Below, piece by piece: positions 6,856-16,092 of a stretch of 64,000 nt of DNA. Location of the stretch: NCBI RefSeq assembly GCF_014202335.1, contig NZ_JACHGP010000008.1:1-64000 (forward strand), in the 5' to 3' direction. This stretch comes from Mycobacterium sp. AZCC_0083 (GTDB taxonomy: Bacteria > Actinomycetota > Actinomycetes > Mycobacteriales > Mycobacteriaceae). The notes beneath the pieces are model-generated. The model was given only the letters and a program-made list of their open reading frames with translations. It made no database searches and was not told the origin of the DNA. The position numbers were made by a program, and so were the translations under genes. Every line of letters begins with the position of its first letter. Position 1 is the first letter of the stretch.

Positions 6856-9330
6856 TCAGGTGGAGCAGTAGACACCGAACGTCCCCTTGGTCACCGCCTT
6901 GACGTAGGACTGGGCGCCCGCGAGCAGGCGCATCTGTTCGTCCGTGCTGGCCGCAATGCTTAGGCCTGGTTGGGCGATGACGGTCGCGAATCGGATGAAT
7001 AGCAGCGGTGCACGTTCCTGAATGCGCAGGAGTGCTTCTCGATCACCGACTTCGTAAGCGGTTTGTCCTGTTCGCAACGCGTAGTTACGTGCCCGGCGAT
7101 CGATGTGGTTGATCAGCGGGATCGCACCATGGTCTCGCCAGCGGGCCCCGCGGGTGGCCTGACCGCATACCTCGTAGAGGTCGGCGAGCCGGCCGCCCGG
7201 AATGGATTTCGATGAGTACTTGCAGTGCACCAGTGTGACAATCAAATCGCTGCCGTCGATCCGAAGACCTACTAGATCAGCTGCTTCGCCGGCGCGGTCG
7301 TCGTCGATGAGGACATCGAATGCCTGATGCTGCTGCAGGTGTCGAGACATGTAGGCCTGCACGGAATCTTGGCGCCGGTGGTCGCCTTGGGACTCCACCG
7401 TGATGTCGACTCCGTCGGCAGACCACGGCAGCGGCGATAGGTTGACGCGGTCGTAGGGCGGCAGTTCAGTGCGCGGCTCCAGCAAGCGATCATCGCCGGT
7501 GATGAGTCGGTCGCCGCTGAGGAACAGGGTCGGCTTGTGGTTGTTGAACCACGTCGACAGCGGGACTGCCGATCCGCGGCTCTCGACTTCGACCTCCGCG
7601 CCGACGGCCCGGTAATGCAGACCCGTGTGACCCACCACCGCGGTATACGAAACTTCCCACAGCGTCGTCAGTACCGAGAACCGGAATGGTCCCTCGGTTG
7701 AGTAATCGTCGACCCGAAAGTCGACATCGGTGAGTAAGAACCGCTTGCCGTCGTAGACCGCGTGTTGAGCGGTGCCGGTGCCGAGGTATAGGTTCCACGG
7801 CCATTCCAGGGCCAGCAGCGGATGCTGAGGGCGCTGTGTTACCGCCATCGGGATGATCATCTCGCGGAACAAGGAACGCAAGTCGACCGATGTATCAAGT
7901 AATTTGGTGCCTTGGCGCCGACACCAGTCCCGCCACTGGGACAGGCCAGGTGCGGTACGCATCGACCAGAAGCGGCCCGACAGCGCGGCAGCAATCGTCA
8001 CCCGTTCGCCGTCCTCGAACGCTTTCGCGGCGATATGGGTGTTGGTTTTGTGGTTGCGTTCGGCCTCATTCAGTGCGGTTTCCACATCGCTGCCGACGTG
8101 CATGGAGAAGCGCTTGTCGCGGTCGCGCGAATCGAGCAAGCCGACGTTGGTCGGTATCAGGCGATCGACCCGAGCAAAGACACGGAACGTGTCCATCCCG
8201 CGGATCATCGCCGGGTCTTCGCCGAGCACGGCCAGGGCCAACTCGTCGTACTTGCGGTCGGTATCGGAGCCGTGGATGAACAGCAAACCGAGACTGTTGT
8301 CGAAGTACATCGCGACCAAGTCGTATGACACGGTCTGCAATCCAGGTACCTCACCCCATCTGAGGTCGCCGACCGACTCGATTACGAACCACGCGACGTT
8401 GTCGGCTGAGCTCATGCTGATGACGCCTTCTAGTACAGATTCACCGTAGACATCCAGCGCTGCATCAGGATTCCACTCGGTCGCGTAGGTGCGGTAGGCC
8501 ACGGCGCTCATCTTCGGCTCCACCAACCCGACGGGCACCTCCGACGGTGTCGTTGCAAAGGACTGATCGAACTCGCTAATCTCTTCAGCCCTGGCTATCG
8601 CGCGGTCGGTGATGTCGCTGAGCACCTTGTCCCAGTCGGGATCTTCCCTAAGCAACTTCCGCAAGGGTGAGAAGGGCGTCGCGGGGTCTCGGGAGACGAA
8701 TACGCTCGCCGGGCCAATAAGTTTTGCGGATTTCGTTCTCGCCAAACGTCCGACGAGCTGTATCACCGGCCCGAGGGACCTGCGGTTGTCGTGAAAGGCA
8801 GCGATTTTCAGATTGGGCAGGTCGAAGCCCTCGCCGAGCATGTCGACGCATACGATCAAGTGGCATTCGCAGTTGGAAAGTGCGGCGAGTACTTCTGCCT
8901 TTCGGCGCGCGCTGAGACCGTCGTGCAATAGCCGCGGTTCAGCTTCGGGTGCCATCGACTGGTACATCGCAAAAATCTCGTCGGCACGCGCCTTTGTCGC
9001 GGCGCGCGCCAGCAGGATGTGCTCGAATCCAGCCTCGCGATCCCTCCGCAGTCGCGCGACCGCAGCGGCCGCCAGGTCGCGGTCAGTGTCGCCGATCGCG
9101 ACAACGGAGGCGAACTCAATGCGACTGAAGTAGCCGTCCTTTTGGGCCTCGCGCAGCGGAAATCGCGAGACGACACGGCCTGGTAGCGAACGTCCGTCCG
9201 TGCGGAACGGTGTCGCGGTGAACAGCAAAACTGGGCGCGTATCGAACTGACGGATGATGGCGTTCCACGTGGTCGCAGGCGCATGATGAGCCTCGTCTAC
9301 TACAAGGTGGGTGAAGCGATCCAATAGCAC
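6856..9330 (-). CDS. Helicase-nuclease, C-terminal part (frameshifted from 9300-10037)
   Basis: The 824-residue frame carries the DEAH box (VVDEAHHAPATTW, residues 9-21), the FTATPFRTDG motif III and the VIQLVGRLAR motif VI of a superfamily 2 helicase. A long middle region of unknown fold follows. A C-terminal domain near residues 680-720 contains LRIDGSDLIVTLVHCKYSS, which fits a PD-(D/E)xK (Mrr-type) nuclease core. Walker A is missing here because it lies in the upstream frame at 9300-10037. The GTG at 9330 can only be an internal start, since residues before it (ERA then VLLDRF) continue the helicase after a one-base shift. The intact protein would have about 1067 residues and look like a restriction or defence helicase-nuclease. 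It may be inactive, a sequencing error, or two polypeptides. Confidence 0.7.
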   Translation of the reverse strand: MLLDRFTHLVVDEAHHAPATTWNAIIRQFDTRPVLLFTATPFRTDGRSLPGRVVSRFPLREAQKDGYFSRIEFASVVAIGDTDRDLAAAAVARLRRDREAGFEHILLARAATKARADEIFAMYQSMAPEAEPRLLHDGLSARRKAEVLAALSNCECHLIVCVDMLGEGFDLPNLKIAAFHDNRRSLGPVIQLVGRLARTKSAKLIGPASVFVSRDPATPFSPLRKLLREDPDWDKVLSDITDRAIARAEEISEFDQSFATTPSEVPVGLVEPKMSAVAYRTYATEWNPDAALDVYGESVLEGVISMSSADNVAWFVIESVGDLRWGEVPGLQTVSYDLVAMYFDNSLGLLFIHGSDTDRKYDELALAVLGEDPAMIRGMDTFRVFARVDRLIPTNVGLLDSRDRDKRFSMHVGSDVETALNEAERNHKTNTHIAAKAFEDGERVTIAAALSGRFWSMRTAPGLSQWRDWCRRQGTKLLDTSVDLRSLFREMIIPMAVTQRPQHPLLALEWPWNLYLGTGTAQHAVYDGKRFLLTDVDFRVDDYSTEGPFRFSVLTTLWEVSYTAVVGHTGLHYRAVGAEVEVESRGSAVPLSTWFNNHKPTLFLSGDRLITGDDRLLEPRTELPPYDRVNLSPLPWSADGVDITVESQGDHRRQDSVQAYMSRHLQQHQAFDVLIDDDRAGEAADLVGLRIDGSDLIVTLVHCKYSSKSIPGGRLADLYEVCGQATRGARWRDHGAIPLINHIDRRARNYALRTGQTAYEVGDREALLRIQERAPLLFIRFATVIAQPGLSIAASTDEQMRLLAGAQSYVKAVTKGTFGVYCST

Positions 9331-10037
9331 CGCACGCGCTCCGGGATCACCCCGTGTAGAGCGTTCGGCGTTGCCACGACCACGTTGCTTCGTTGAACGA
9401 AGATCGCAGCTTCACCGGGATCGGTGAATCCGTGCTCAAGGCGCCCAACGCATGGGCGCTGTGCCATCGGCAACACAATGCCTTCGCGCTGCAGTATCCC
9501 CAGAGATTCGAACTTCGCCGCGATCTGATCCCGCAGTGCAGTAGACGGAACGATCACCAATAGTTTGGCGGGACGAGTGGCCACCATCCACGCCAACATT
9601 GTCTCAGTTTTCCCAGTGCCCGTGGGCATTACGACGATAGCGGGCTCGTCCAAGCCCGAAGACTGGTATCCGACAATTGAGTGCAATGCAGCGATCTGTG
9701 GTCGTCGCAAGCTGCCAGGCTCGTCGTGGGGAGTGAATCCGATTGCACCCCTGAAAGTCTCAAGCACCACATCGGGATCGAGCTGCTTGCGAGTGCCGCT
9801 CCAGTTGACGCGAAATGTCGACCCATTGACCGTCGGAAGGACCGCGACGAGATGCTCAGCAGCGGCATCGCCGGCGCCGCGAATCGCCGGCCATCGACCG
9901 TGACTGCCATGCACACTGATGCCGACAGCGTCCTCGGAGACGGCTAGCTCCCCGCATGCGGGGACGAGTAGCTGACGAACTGTGTTGCCGCCGACATCGA
10001 ACTGCTCGGCCCAGACATTGGCTGTACTAATCGCCAC
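9300..10037 (-). CDS. Helicase-nuclease, N-terminal part with Walker A
   Basis: The GTG start at 10037 has AGGAGG five bases upstream, an excellent ribosome site. The frame encodes 245 residues. After about 100 unassigned residues come a Q-motif-like RRPQIAALHS, Walker A (MPTGTGKTE, residues 137-145) and motif Ia (IVPSTALRDQ). The frame then breaks around 9330-9340, at a GCGCGTGCGG stretch with one base too many, before the DEAH box. The continuation is in the overlapping frame 6856-9330. It is the fourth gene of a minus-strand operon beginning with a HicA fusion at 12447. Confidence 0.7.
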   Translation of the reverse strand: MAISTANVWAEQFDVGGNTVRQLLVPACGELAVSEDAVGISVHGSHGRWPAIRGAGDAAAEHLVAVLPTVNGSTFRVNWSGTRKQLDPDVVLETFRGAIGFTPHDEPGSLRRPQIAALHSIVGYQSSGLDEPAIVVMPTGTGKTETMLAWMVATRPAKLLVIVPSTALRDQIAAKFESLGILQREGIVLPMAQRPCVGRLEHGFTDPGEAAIFVQRSNVVVATPNALHGVIPERVRCYWIASPTL

Positions 10038-10224
10038 GCCGACCTCCTGAGAGCGGTGCGTCTACACGGCGTCGGTAGGCATTCAGATCGGCAGTCTGGC
10101 GTCGGATCATTGCGACCGTTCGGCTGGTATGTCGGATCCTCTGGTCTTGCGTACGCTCTCCGGCCGCTGGTCTTGGCTGACATGCTGTCCACTGGGCAAC
10201 TGTTGCGGTGAGGTCATATATCAC
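10027..10224 (-). CDS. Small coupled protein of unknown function
   Basis: A GTG at 10224 overlaps the TGA of the DUF3800 gene in the arrangement GTGA, and the TAG at 10027 lies inside the start region of the helicase gene. The frame therefore tiles exactly between its neighbours. The product is 65 residues and basic, with a likely helix (RTVAMIRRQTADLNAYRRRV). No family was recognised. The overlaps at both ends are the main support for a real gene. Confidence 0.45.
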   Translation of the reverse strand: MIYDLTATVAQWTACQPRPAAGERTQDQRIRHTSRTVAMIRRQTADLNAYRRRVDAPLSGGRRGD

Positions 10225-11285
10225 CGTATCGTCCGCCCGTACAGATGAGTCCAACTTGGAACGTCCGCCCACATCGAATCGGTCAGTAAATATGGGCGGA
10301 TGAGCTCGGCGTCCTGATCGGTTAGCGTTCCGTCTAGAGCGCCGCGAGCGGCCCAGGCACCCACCCCCGCCACAAGATCAGCCACTTGCACACGTGCGTC
10401 GGTACGCGAATCCACCTGCTGCAGTGCGGCAATTGGCGGCGGGGCAACCATGTTTGGCCACGTGGTGGTGGATACTGCCAGTATGTCCTTGACCGCGGCG
10501 GGAGTCAGCGCCGCGTAGCGATCATGAACGACCTCAATAGGAACGCGATGCACTTCATGCCAGGCTTTGGCCGCGCTGACGATCGCGGGAATGATCGGTT
10601 CCAGCGTTCCCATGCTGGTGATCGGACCATCCGGCCCGTAGTCCGCAAGGTGGTGCCTACCCTGCCATAGCCGTTGCATGATGGCGGTAACACTGCGTCG
10701 ATTGTTCCGAAGTCGGAGATCATCGATCGTCTGAAGCAGCTCAGTTTCAGTCGTTTTCGCTCCCACCCGCTGTCTGCGACGAACAAACGACACGAACTCA
10801 CCGAGCAGCTGTTGCCAACGGCTTTCGCCGAACGCGCGGCGCCCTTCCTGCATCAGCGTCTGTGCCATTCGATAGGCCTCGCCTGTCGAATAGATGTCGT
10901 CGCCATTCGCGTAGGCGTCCTCCTCGACCACCAGATCAATGACCTTGGCTGCCGCCATATACCACTTGTCGATTACCAGAAACTTCACTCGGTCCGACAG
11001 TGGTCCACCGGTCGCGAACGTATCCAGGAGCGCGGCCCGCCGCTGCGCATTCTGTAGCAGCGTAGTGGATTTAAGTTCGGGACCTTTGAACTTCACGGTG
11101 TCGCGAAGGCCGTCGATAAACTGCGATGCGGCGGCCGCATCGAGATCGGTGCTGCCGTGGGCGAAGACTCTTGAGCTGCCCTCGATGAGATTTTCTCCGT
11201 CAGAACCGGATTCATCGCACGCGATTTGAACAACTTGTGCAGCGCCGGCTTCGACTGCTTTTGCAGATGTGATTAGGTTGCTCAA
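10221..11285 (-). CDS. DUF3800-like protein
   Basis: The N terminus has ACDESGSDGENLIEG, the DESG signature of DUF3800 (an RNase H-like fold). The C terminus has RVQVADLVAGVGAWAA, the usual closing helix of that family. The middle is longer than in typical members. The frame is open to 11345, but the TTG at 11285 lies 23 bases past the upstream stop and is preferred. The exact start is uncertain. The gene sits between the HicA fusion and the helicase-nuclease on the same strand. DUF3800 genes are often found in defence islands, and their function is unknown. Confidence 0.7.
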   Translation of the reverse strand: MSNLITSAKAVEAGAAQVVQIACDESGSDGENLIEGSSRVFAHGSTDLDAAAASQFIDGLRDTVKFKGPELKSTTLLQNAQRRAALLDTFATGGPLSDRVKFLVIDKWYMAAAKVIDLVVEEDAYANGDDIYSTGEAYRMAQTLMQEGRRAFGESRWQQLLGEFVSFVRRRQRVGAKTTETELLQTIDDLRLRNNRRSVTAIMQRLWQGRHHLADYGPDGPITSMGTLEPIIPAIVSAAKAWHEVHRVPIEVVHDRYAALTPAAVKDILAVSTTTWPNMVAPPPIAALQQVDSRTDARVQVADLVAGVGAWAARGALDGTLTDQDAELIRPYLLTDSMWADVPSWTHLYGRTIR

Positions 11286-11307
11286 TGTTCGTGAGCGTTC
11301 ATAGCGG

Positions 11308-12447
11308 TTAGAACGCCAGATCCGCGAGCTGCACACCCAACGCATACGCGACAGATTTCAACACGGGCGGAGAGAGCGACTCGCGGTTCGCGGGGATCGT
11401 AAGCGGTTGCTTCCCAACATGTTTGAGTCGAATATGTGACCCCTTGCCTCGGCCCGGGTCAACTTTCCAGCCTCGATTTTCCAGATGCTGGATGGCTTTT
11501 CTGCTGCTTACGGAGGGCAGTGCCGGGGTGTGGCCGATCCAGGGCAGGATCGGTTCCTGGCCTTTCGGCACCAGTACGTGGGTGATGCGCTGGCAGTCGA
11601 ACAGGCCACGGCAGAGGTGCGGGGCCAGACTCCACTCACCGGCCGTGCGCTTGGGTTCGGCGGCTGCTTCATGCACTTGGCTCATCAGCCCGCGTTGCGC
11701 CTGGTCGAACGTTCGGTCATAGAGGTAGCGGCCAGCTTCGCGATAACTGGGCGGAAGAGTCCGAAACCATTCCGTGAGCATCGCCAGCGTCGCTTCACGG
11801 ACCGGCTTGGGAACGCCTCGGCGGTAGAGATTCTCAGTCTTGAAGCGGCGGTACATCTCGGCGCACGCAAGCGCCTCTTCGAGCACGTCGTCAGATCCTT
11901 GCTGAATGAGTGGGATGTACACAGCTTTTGAATAGGGGATGTAGCGCCGGGTGCGCTCCACAATTTCGAATCGGATCGCTAGCGATTCGATCTTGTGGTG
12001 ATACGCCTCATGGAGGTAGAGCACCGACATTGCTGCACGTGACGCACCGTCAACGTTGTCGTGCACCTCGCGCTCGGGCTCCGGCAATCGATTGAGAATC
12101 GTGGCGGCAACGTCGAAGACAGCTGACTCCCGGATGTAGATCGCCGAGCCAAGACCGAAATAGTGGATTGGTGTGTACCAGGCAAGGGCGTCCAACACGT
12201 CGGGGGGCGGGACCAGGAAACCGCCATTCGCCCGCTCTCGGATCTCGTCGTAAACGTTCGGTCGCCCTGGCGCCCAGTCGAGTGACGCACCCATGTCCGA
12301 GTCCTTTGGGTGGATCTGGGTCCAGTCCGGCTCGTATACATCGGAGTCGTCTGGTTCGCCAGGCCACGGTCCGTTGCTGTCGAGATCGACGAGGTCCATC
12401 TCTACGAGGGTGTCCACTACCTCAGGAAGTGAGAGCGCTTCAGTCAC
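11308..12447 (-). CDS. Metallopeptidase-like protein fused to HicA toxin domain
   Basis: The protein has 379 residues. Residues about 310-370 form a HicA mRNA-interferase domain: SSRKAIQHLENRGWKV, then GRGKGSHIRLKH with the expected catalytic histidine, then PLTIPA. The N-terminal region carries HEAYH (HExxH) in YLHEAYHHKIESLA, which suggests a zinc-peptidase-like fold. HicA normally is a free protein of about 60 residues paired with the antitoxin HicB. No HicB gene is visible here. The fusion heads a minus-strand run with DUF3800, a small protein and a helicase-nuclease. Paired dyads lie directly in front of its start. The HicA call is firm. Peptidase activity is inferred from one motif. Confidence 0.75.
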   Translation of the reverse strand: MTEALSLPEVVDTLVEMDLVDLDSNGPWPGEPDDSDVYEPDWTQIHPKDSDMGASLDWAPGRPNVYDEIRERANGGFLVPPPDVLDALAWYTPIHYFGLGSAIYIRESAVFDVAATILNRLPEPEREVHDNVDGASRAAMSVLYLHEAYHHKIESLAIRFEIVERTRRYIPYSKAVYIPLIQQGSDDVLEEALACAEMYRRFKTENLYRRGVPKPVREATLAMLTEWFRTLPPSYREAGRYLYDRTFDQAQRGLMSQVHEAAAEPKRTAGEWSLAPHLCRGLFDCQRITHVLVPKGQEPILPWIGHTPALPSVSSRKAIQHLENRGWKVDPGRGKGSHIRLKHVGKQPLTIPANRESLSPPVLKSVAYALGVQLADLAF

Positions 12448-12448
12448 G

Positions 12449-12518
12449 GACAGATATTGTCATAATCGTTAAAGGTTGCTGGAGCGCCACGACGGTAATG
12501 AAATCCGGACAATGTCCG
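12449..12518. promoter_or_regulatory. Divergent promoter region with two GACA...TGTC dyads
   Basis: This is the short gap between the HicA fusion (minus) and DISARM (plus). GACAgatatTGTC lies at 12449-12461, two bases from the HicA-fusion start. CGGACAATGTCCG lies at 12506-12518, 26 bases before drmD. The half-sites are alike (GACA/TGTC), suggesting one dimeric regulator could control both operons. No matching regulator was identified. Confidence 0.4.
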
Positions 12519-12543
12519 AGAACCCCAGCTACCGTGGTGCTGC

Positions 12544-15500
12544 GTGGGGGAGACACCGCAGGCACAGGCTGACTACCTATCGCCCGGCCAACGTTCAACA
12601 ATCCGCCGAGCCGTACAAGAGGCAATCAACGAACACGGCATCGAATGGGCAATGCGGAACACCTGCGCTCAGCTCGAAGCAAAGTACGGGATCTCGTACG
12701 ACACGATCGAGTACCTGCTTCATGCCGAATTACCGGCCGCACTGCCCGAGGAACTGCTGACCTCGGGCCAGCGCAACAGGGTTCGACGGGACTTCAGCGC
12801 CGCGACCTCAACCACCGACCCAATCCAAAGACGGAACGCTGCTGCTAAGGCGGTCAAGCAATCCGCCGAGCACTTCGGAGTGTCAGAAGACGCCATCCGC
12901 GCCGTTGTCGGTATCGACGGCGATACTGTTCGGCCAACGCCACCACTCGGAGGATCACCTGTGTCTGTAGCTGCAGCGACCCTGCCCGAACCGGGTCAGG
13001 TTGTCGAGGTCCGCGGCTCCACGTGGGCCGTCGCCAACGTCCAGGCCCAGGGCCTGCCACTCAGCCCGGCAGACGACGCAGCCGCGAAGCTCAACCACGT
13101 CATTGACCTCCAGTCACTCGACGAGGATCGCCTTGGAGAGCAGCTCTCGGTGGTCTGGGAGTTGGAGGTCGGCAAGACTGTCACCCCGCAGCAAGGGTTA
13201 CCCGAGCAGATCAACCCGGATGGCTTCGATGATCCCGTCACCTTGGCAGGGTTCATCGACGCGATGCGTTGGGGCGCGGTCACCTCGGCAGACCCCAACC
13301 GTTACCAGGCGCCGTTCTGGTCCGGCGTCACTGTGGAGGCTTACCAGCTCGAACCGTTGCGACGGGCGCTGACGAGTCCGCGGACCAATCTGCTCCTGGC
13401 CGACGACGTGGGGTTGGGCAAGACGATCGAGGCCGGTCTGGTCGTGCAGGAACTGTTCCTGCGGCATCGTGCCCGCACCGCCGTGATCGTGTGCCCTCCA
13501 AGCCTGGCACTGAAGTGGCAAGACGAAATGCGGGACAAGTTCGGCCTGCAGTTCGTCATCGTCAACAGCGTGCTGATGGCCGAGGTGCGTCGCACCCACG
13601 GCCTGCACGCCAACCCCTTCCAGCTGTATCCACGGGTAATCGTGTCCATGGCGTGGCTGCCACAGGTGCGCTGCCAGCGTCTTCTGCGCGACGTCTACGC
13701 CCAAGCCAGAAACCCCAAGCTGGGCAAGCGATTCGCCTTCGACATGCTCATCGTCGACGAAGCCCACCACGTCGCCCCGTCGAGCCCTTCGACCATCGCC
13801 GGTGGACGCGGCTATTCGGTGGACACACAGCGGACCATTGCAGTGCGCCAACTCGCCGACACTTGCGAGCACCGTCTGTTCCTGAGCGCGACCCCGCACA
13901 ACGGCTACCCGGAATCGTTCACCGCGCTGATGGAGATGATCGACCCCCGTCGGTTCTCCCGCGGCGCTCTGCTGGACGCCGCCGCGCTCAAGGACGTGAC
14001 CGTCCGCCGCCTCAAGCGCGACCTCAAAGACAAAGGCTTCAAGGACCGCAAGGTCAAAACCCTCGACTTCACGCCCGAAGACAGCGAGCAGGAGATGTTC
14101 TCGCTGCTCGACGGGATCGTCACCCGCAGTGCCAAGCAGAACGGCACCAAACCGGGCGGCGACATCGTGACCATGCTGCTCAAGAAGCGGTTCCTGTCTA
14201 GCCCGTTCGCCTTCGGAATGACGATCAGCCACTACCGAGAGACGCGAGCCGGACGCGGCCTGCGCGACGACGACTACGAAGAAGTCTTCGGAGAAGGCCA
14301 GGCCGACGAAGAAGAAGGTCTGTGGCAGCACGACGAGGCCGAGCGGCTGCGGGAGTCCAAGACCTCCGATCCGCTCGGTGCCGCCGAGCCCGGTCAACTA
14401 CAACAGCTCGCCGACTGGGGCTTGAGCTACGAAGGCCGACCCGACTCGCGCCTGGAGCGGCTGATCAGCTTCCTGGACGCGGTGTGCCGGCCCGACGGCA
14501 CCCACTGGTCCAACGAGCGCGTCGTGGTGTTCACCGAATATGCCCACACCCTCGGCTGGCTGCAGCGGGTACTGGTCCAGCGCGGCTACGCCGACCGGCT
14601 GGCCATCATCGAGGGTGCGACACCCCCTGAGGACCGGGAGTACATCCGCTCGCAGTTCACCGCCGAGCCGGCCGAAGAACCGGTGCGGGTGCTGCTGGCC
14701 ACCGATGCCGCCGGCGAAGGCATCGACCTGCAAAACCACTGCCACCGGCTGGTCAACTTCGATATCCCGTTCAACCCGTCCCGGCTCGAACAGCGCATCG
14801 GCCGCATCGACCGCTACGGGCAGACCGAAACACCCGAGGTGTTCCATTTCGTGCCCGACGACAAGTCCTCCACCTACGCCGCCGACGCGAACTTCATGGC
14901 ACGCATCGCCAAGAAGATCGCCCAGGTCGAGGTGGATCTGGGATCGGCCAACCAGGTAATCGGTAACGAGATCCAAGAACACTTCGCCCGCCGCGCACCG
15001 GCCAAACGTAAAGCCAACGGACTCGATGGCAACAAGGTGATCCAGGAAGCCTTGGCCGGCGGCATCGAACTCAATACGCGGCTCACCGAGCTGGAGCGCG
15101 GCTTCGACGCATCCCGCGCCGATCTACATCTAGAACCGCAGAACCTACGTCGCGTGGTCGACACGGCACTGCGGATCAACCATCAGCTTCCGTTGGAGAC
15201 GGTCGGCGATGCCGACACTGATGCCGAGGTGTTCAAGATGCCTCCGCTGAGCCCCGCATGGCAGGACACCCTCAAAGGCTTGCCGACCCGATTGAAACCC
15301 GATGTGCTACGCCCGATTACGTTCGATTCTTCTGCCGCCGAAGGGCGCGCCGATCTGGTGTACGTCCACCTCGGGCATCCAATCGTGCAGAAAGCGCAAC
15401 GGCTGCTGCGCCGCTCGCTGTGGAGTGTGGATTCGACCTTGAACCGGGTGACCGCGGTGGTGATTGACGATACGGCAGAGTCCTTCGTGGCCGCCGTGAC

Positions 15501-16092
15501 CCGGATGGTGCTCGTCGGTCGGGGAGGGATACGCCTGCACGAGGAAGTGTTCCTGGTTGGTGTTCGGCTACGGGGACGTCGAGCGATGGCCGAGGAGAAG
15601 GCCGAACACGCCCTCGATCATGCCCTCGACGACGACCGGCTGACCCTGGCCAGCCGCAGGATTCGCGTTGACCTGTGCGACATCTGGAACGCCACGGACG
15701 CACCGCTGCGGGCGAGGCTGGAGGATTCGATGCACGCTCGCGCCGACCGCCGACACACGCGGGTACTAGAACAATTGGACAAACGTCGAGCTTCCGATAT
15801 CCAGCGGGCCCGCGACATCTTCGCCGCGTTTCGGACGAACCTAGGTGAATCGCTGGATCTATTGCGCGGCAGAGACGCCGAAGCCCAGGCCATGCTGTGG
15901 GCCGACGACCAGCAGAAGCAATGGCGCCGAGACATCGACTCGATGCAGCGCCGCCTCAACGAACTCGACGACGAGGAGGCCCGCGAGGTCGCGGCGATCA
16001 CTGACCGCTACGCCGACGTGAAACCCCACACCACCGCCGCGGCGTTGGTGTTCGCCCTCACCCCCGAAGACGCGAAAGGAGGGCTGCGCTAA
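12544..16092 (+). CDS. drmD: DISARM DrmD, SNF2-type helicase
   Basis: The 1182-residue protein has the SNF2/SWI2 helicase core: Walker A LADDVGLGKT near residue 290, VDEAHH near 404, and the C-terminal helicase lobe with VFTEYAHTLGW, ATDAAGEGIDLQ and QRIGRIDRYGQ (about residues 660-760). A C-terminal helical extension follows. The start used is GTG at 12544 with no clear ribosome site, so a slightly different start is possible. DrmD marks class 1 DISARM, where the helicase, methylase and accessory proteins block incoming unmodified phage DNA. Its stop overlaps the methylase start (TAATG). Confidence 0.9.
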   Translation: MGETPQAQADYLSPGQRSTIRRAVQEAINEHGIEWAMRNTCAQLEAKYGISYDTIEYLLHAELPAALPEELLTSGQRNRVRRDFSAATSTTDPIQRRNAAAKAVKQSAEHFGVSEDAIRAVVGIDGDTVRPTPPLGGSPVSVAAATLPEPGQVVEVRGSTWAVANVQAQGLPLSPADDAAAKLNHVIDLQSLDEDRLGEQLSVVWELEVGKTVTPQQGLPEQINPDGFDDPVTLAGFIDAMRWGAVTSADPNRYQAPFWSGVTVEAYQLEPLRRALTSPRTNLLLADDVGLGKTIEAGLVVQELFLRHRARTAVIVCPPSLALKWQDEMRDKFGLQFVIVNSVLMAEVRRTHGLHANPFQLYPRVIVSMAWLPQVRCQRLLRDVYAQARNPKLGKRFAFDMLIVDEAHHVAPSSPSTIAGGRGYSVDTQRTIAVRQLADTCEHRLFLSATPHNGYPESFTALMEMIDPRRFSRGALLDAAALKDVTVRRLKRDLKDKGFKDRKVKTLDFTPEDSEQEMFSLLDGIVTRSAKQNGTKPGGDIVTMLLKKRFLSSPFAFGMTISHYRETRAGRGLRDDDYEEVFGEGQADEEEGLWQHDEAERLRESKTSDPLGAAEPGQLQQLADWGLSYEGRPDSRLERLISFLDAVCRPDGTHWSNERVVVFTEYAHTLGWLQRVLVQRGYADRLAIIEGATPPEDREYIRSQFTAEPAEEPVRVLLATDAAGEGIDLQNHCHRLVNFDIPFNPSRLEQRIGRIDRYGQTETPEVFHFVPDDKSSTYAADANFMARIAKKIAQVEVDLGSANQVIGNEIQEHFARRAPAKRKANGLDGNKVIQEALAGGIELNTRLTELERGFDASRADLHLEPQNLRRVVDTALRINHQLPLETVGDADTDAEVFKMPPLSPAWQDTLKGLPTRLKPDVLRPITFDSSAAEGRADLVYVHLGHPIVQKAQRLLRRSLWSVDSTLNRVTAVVIDDTAESFVAAVTRMVLVGRGGIRLHEEVFLVGVRLRGRRAMAEEKAEHALDHALDDDRLTLASRRIRVDLCDIWNATDAPLRARLEDSMHARADRRHTRVLEQLDKRRASDIQRARDIFAAFRTNLGESLDLLRGRDAEAQAMLWADDQQKQWRRDIDSMQRRLNELDDEEAREVAAITDRYADVKPHTTAAALVFALTPEDAKGGLR

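Noticed and set aside
11308..12447. Standard HicAB toxin-antitoxin module
   Set aside because: No HicB-like frame was found next to the gene, and the HicA domain is part of a longer protein.
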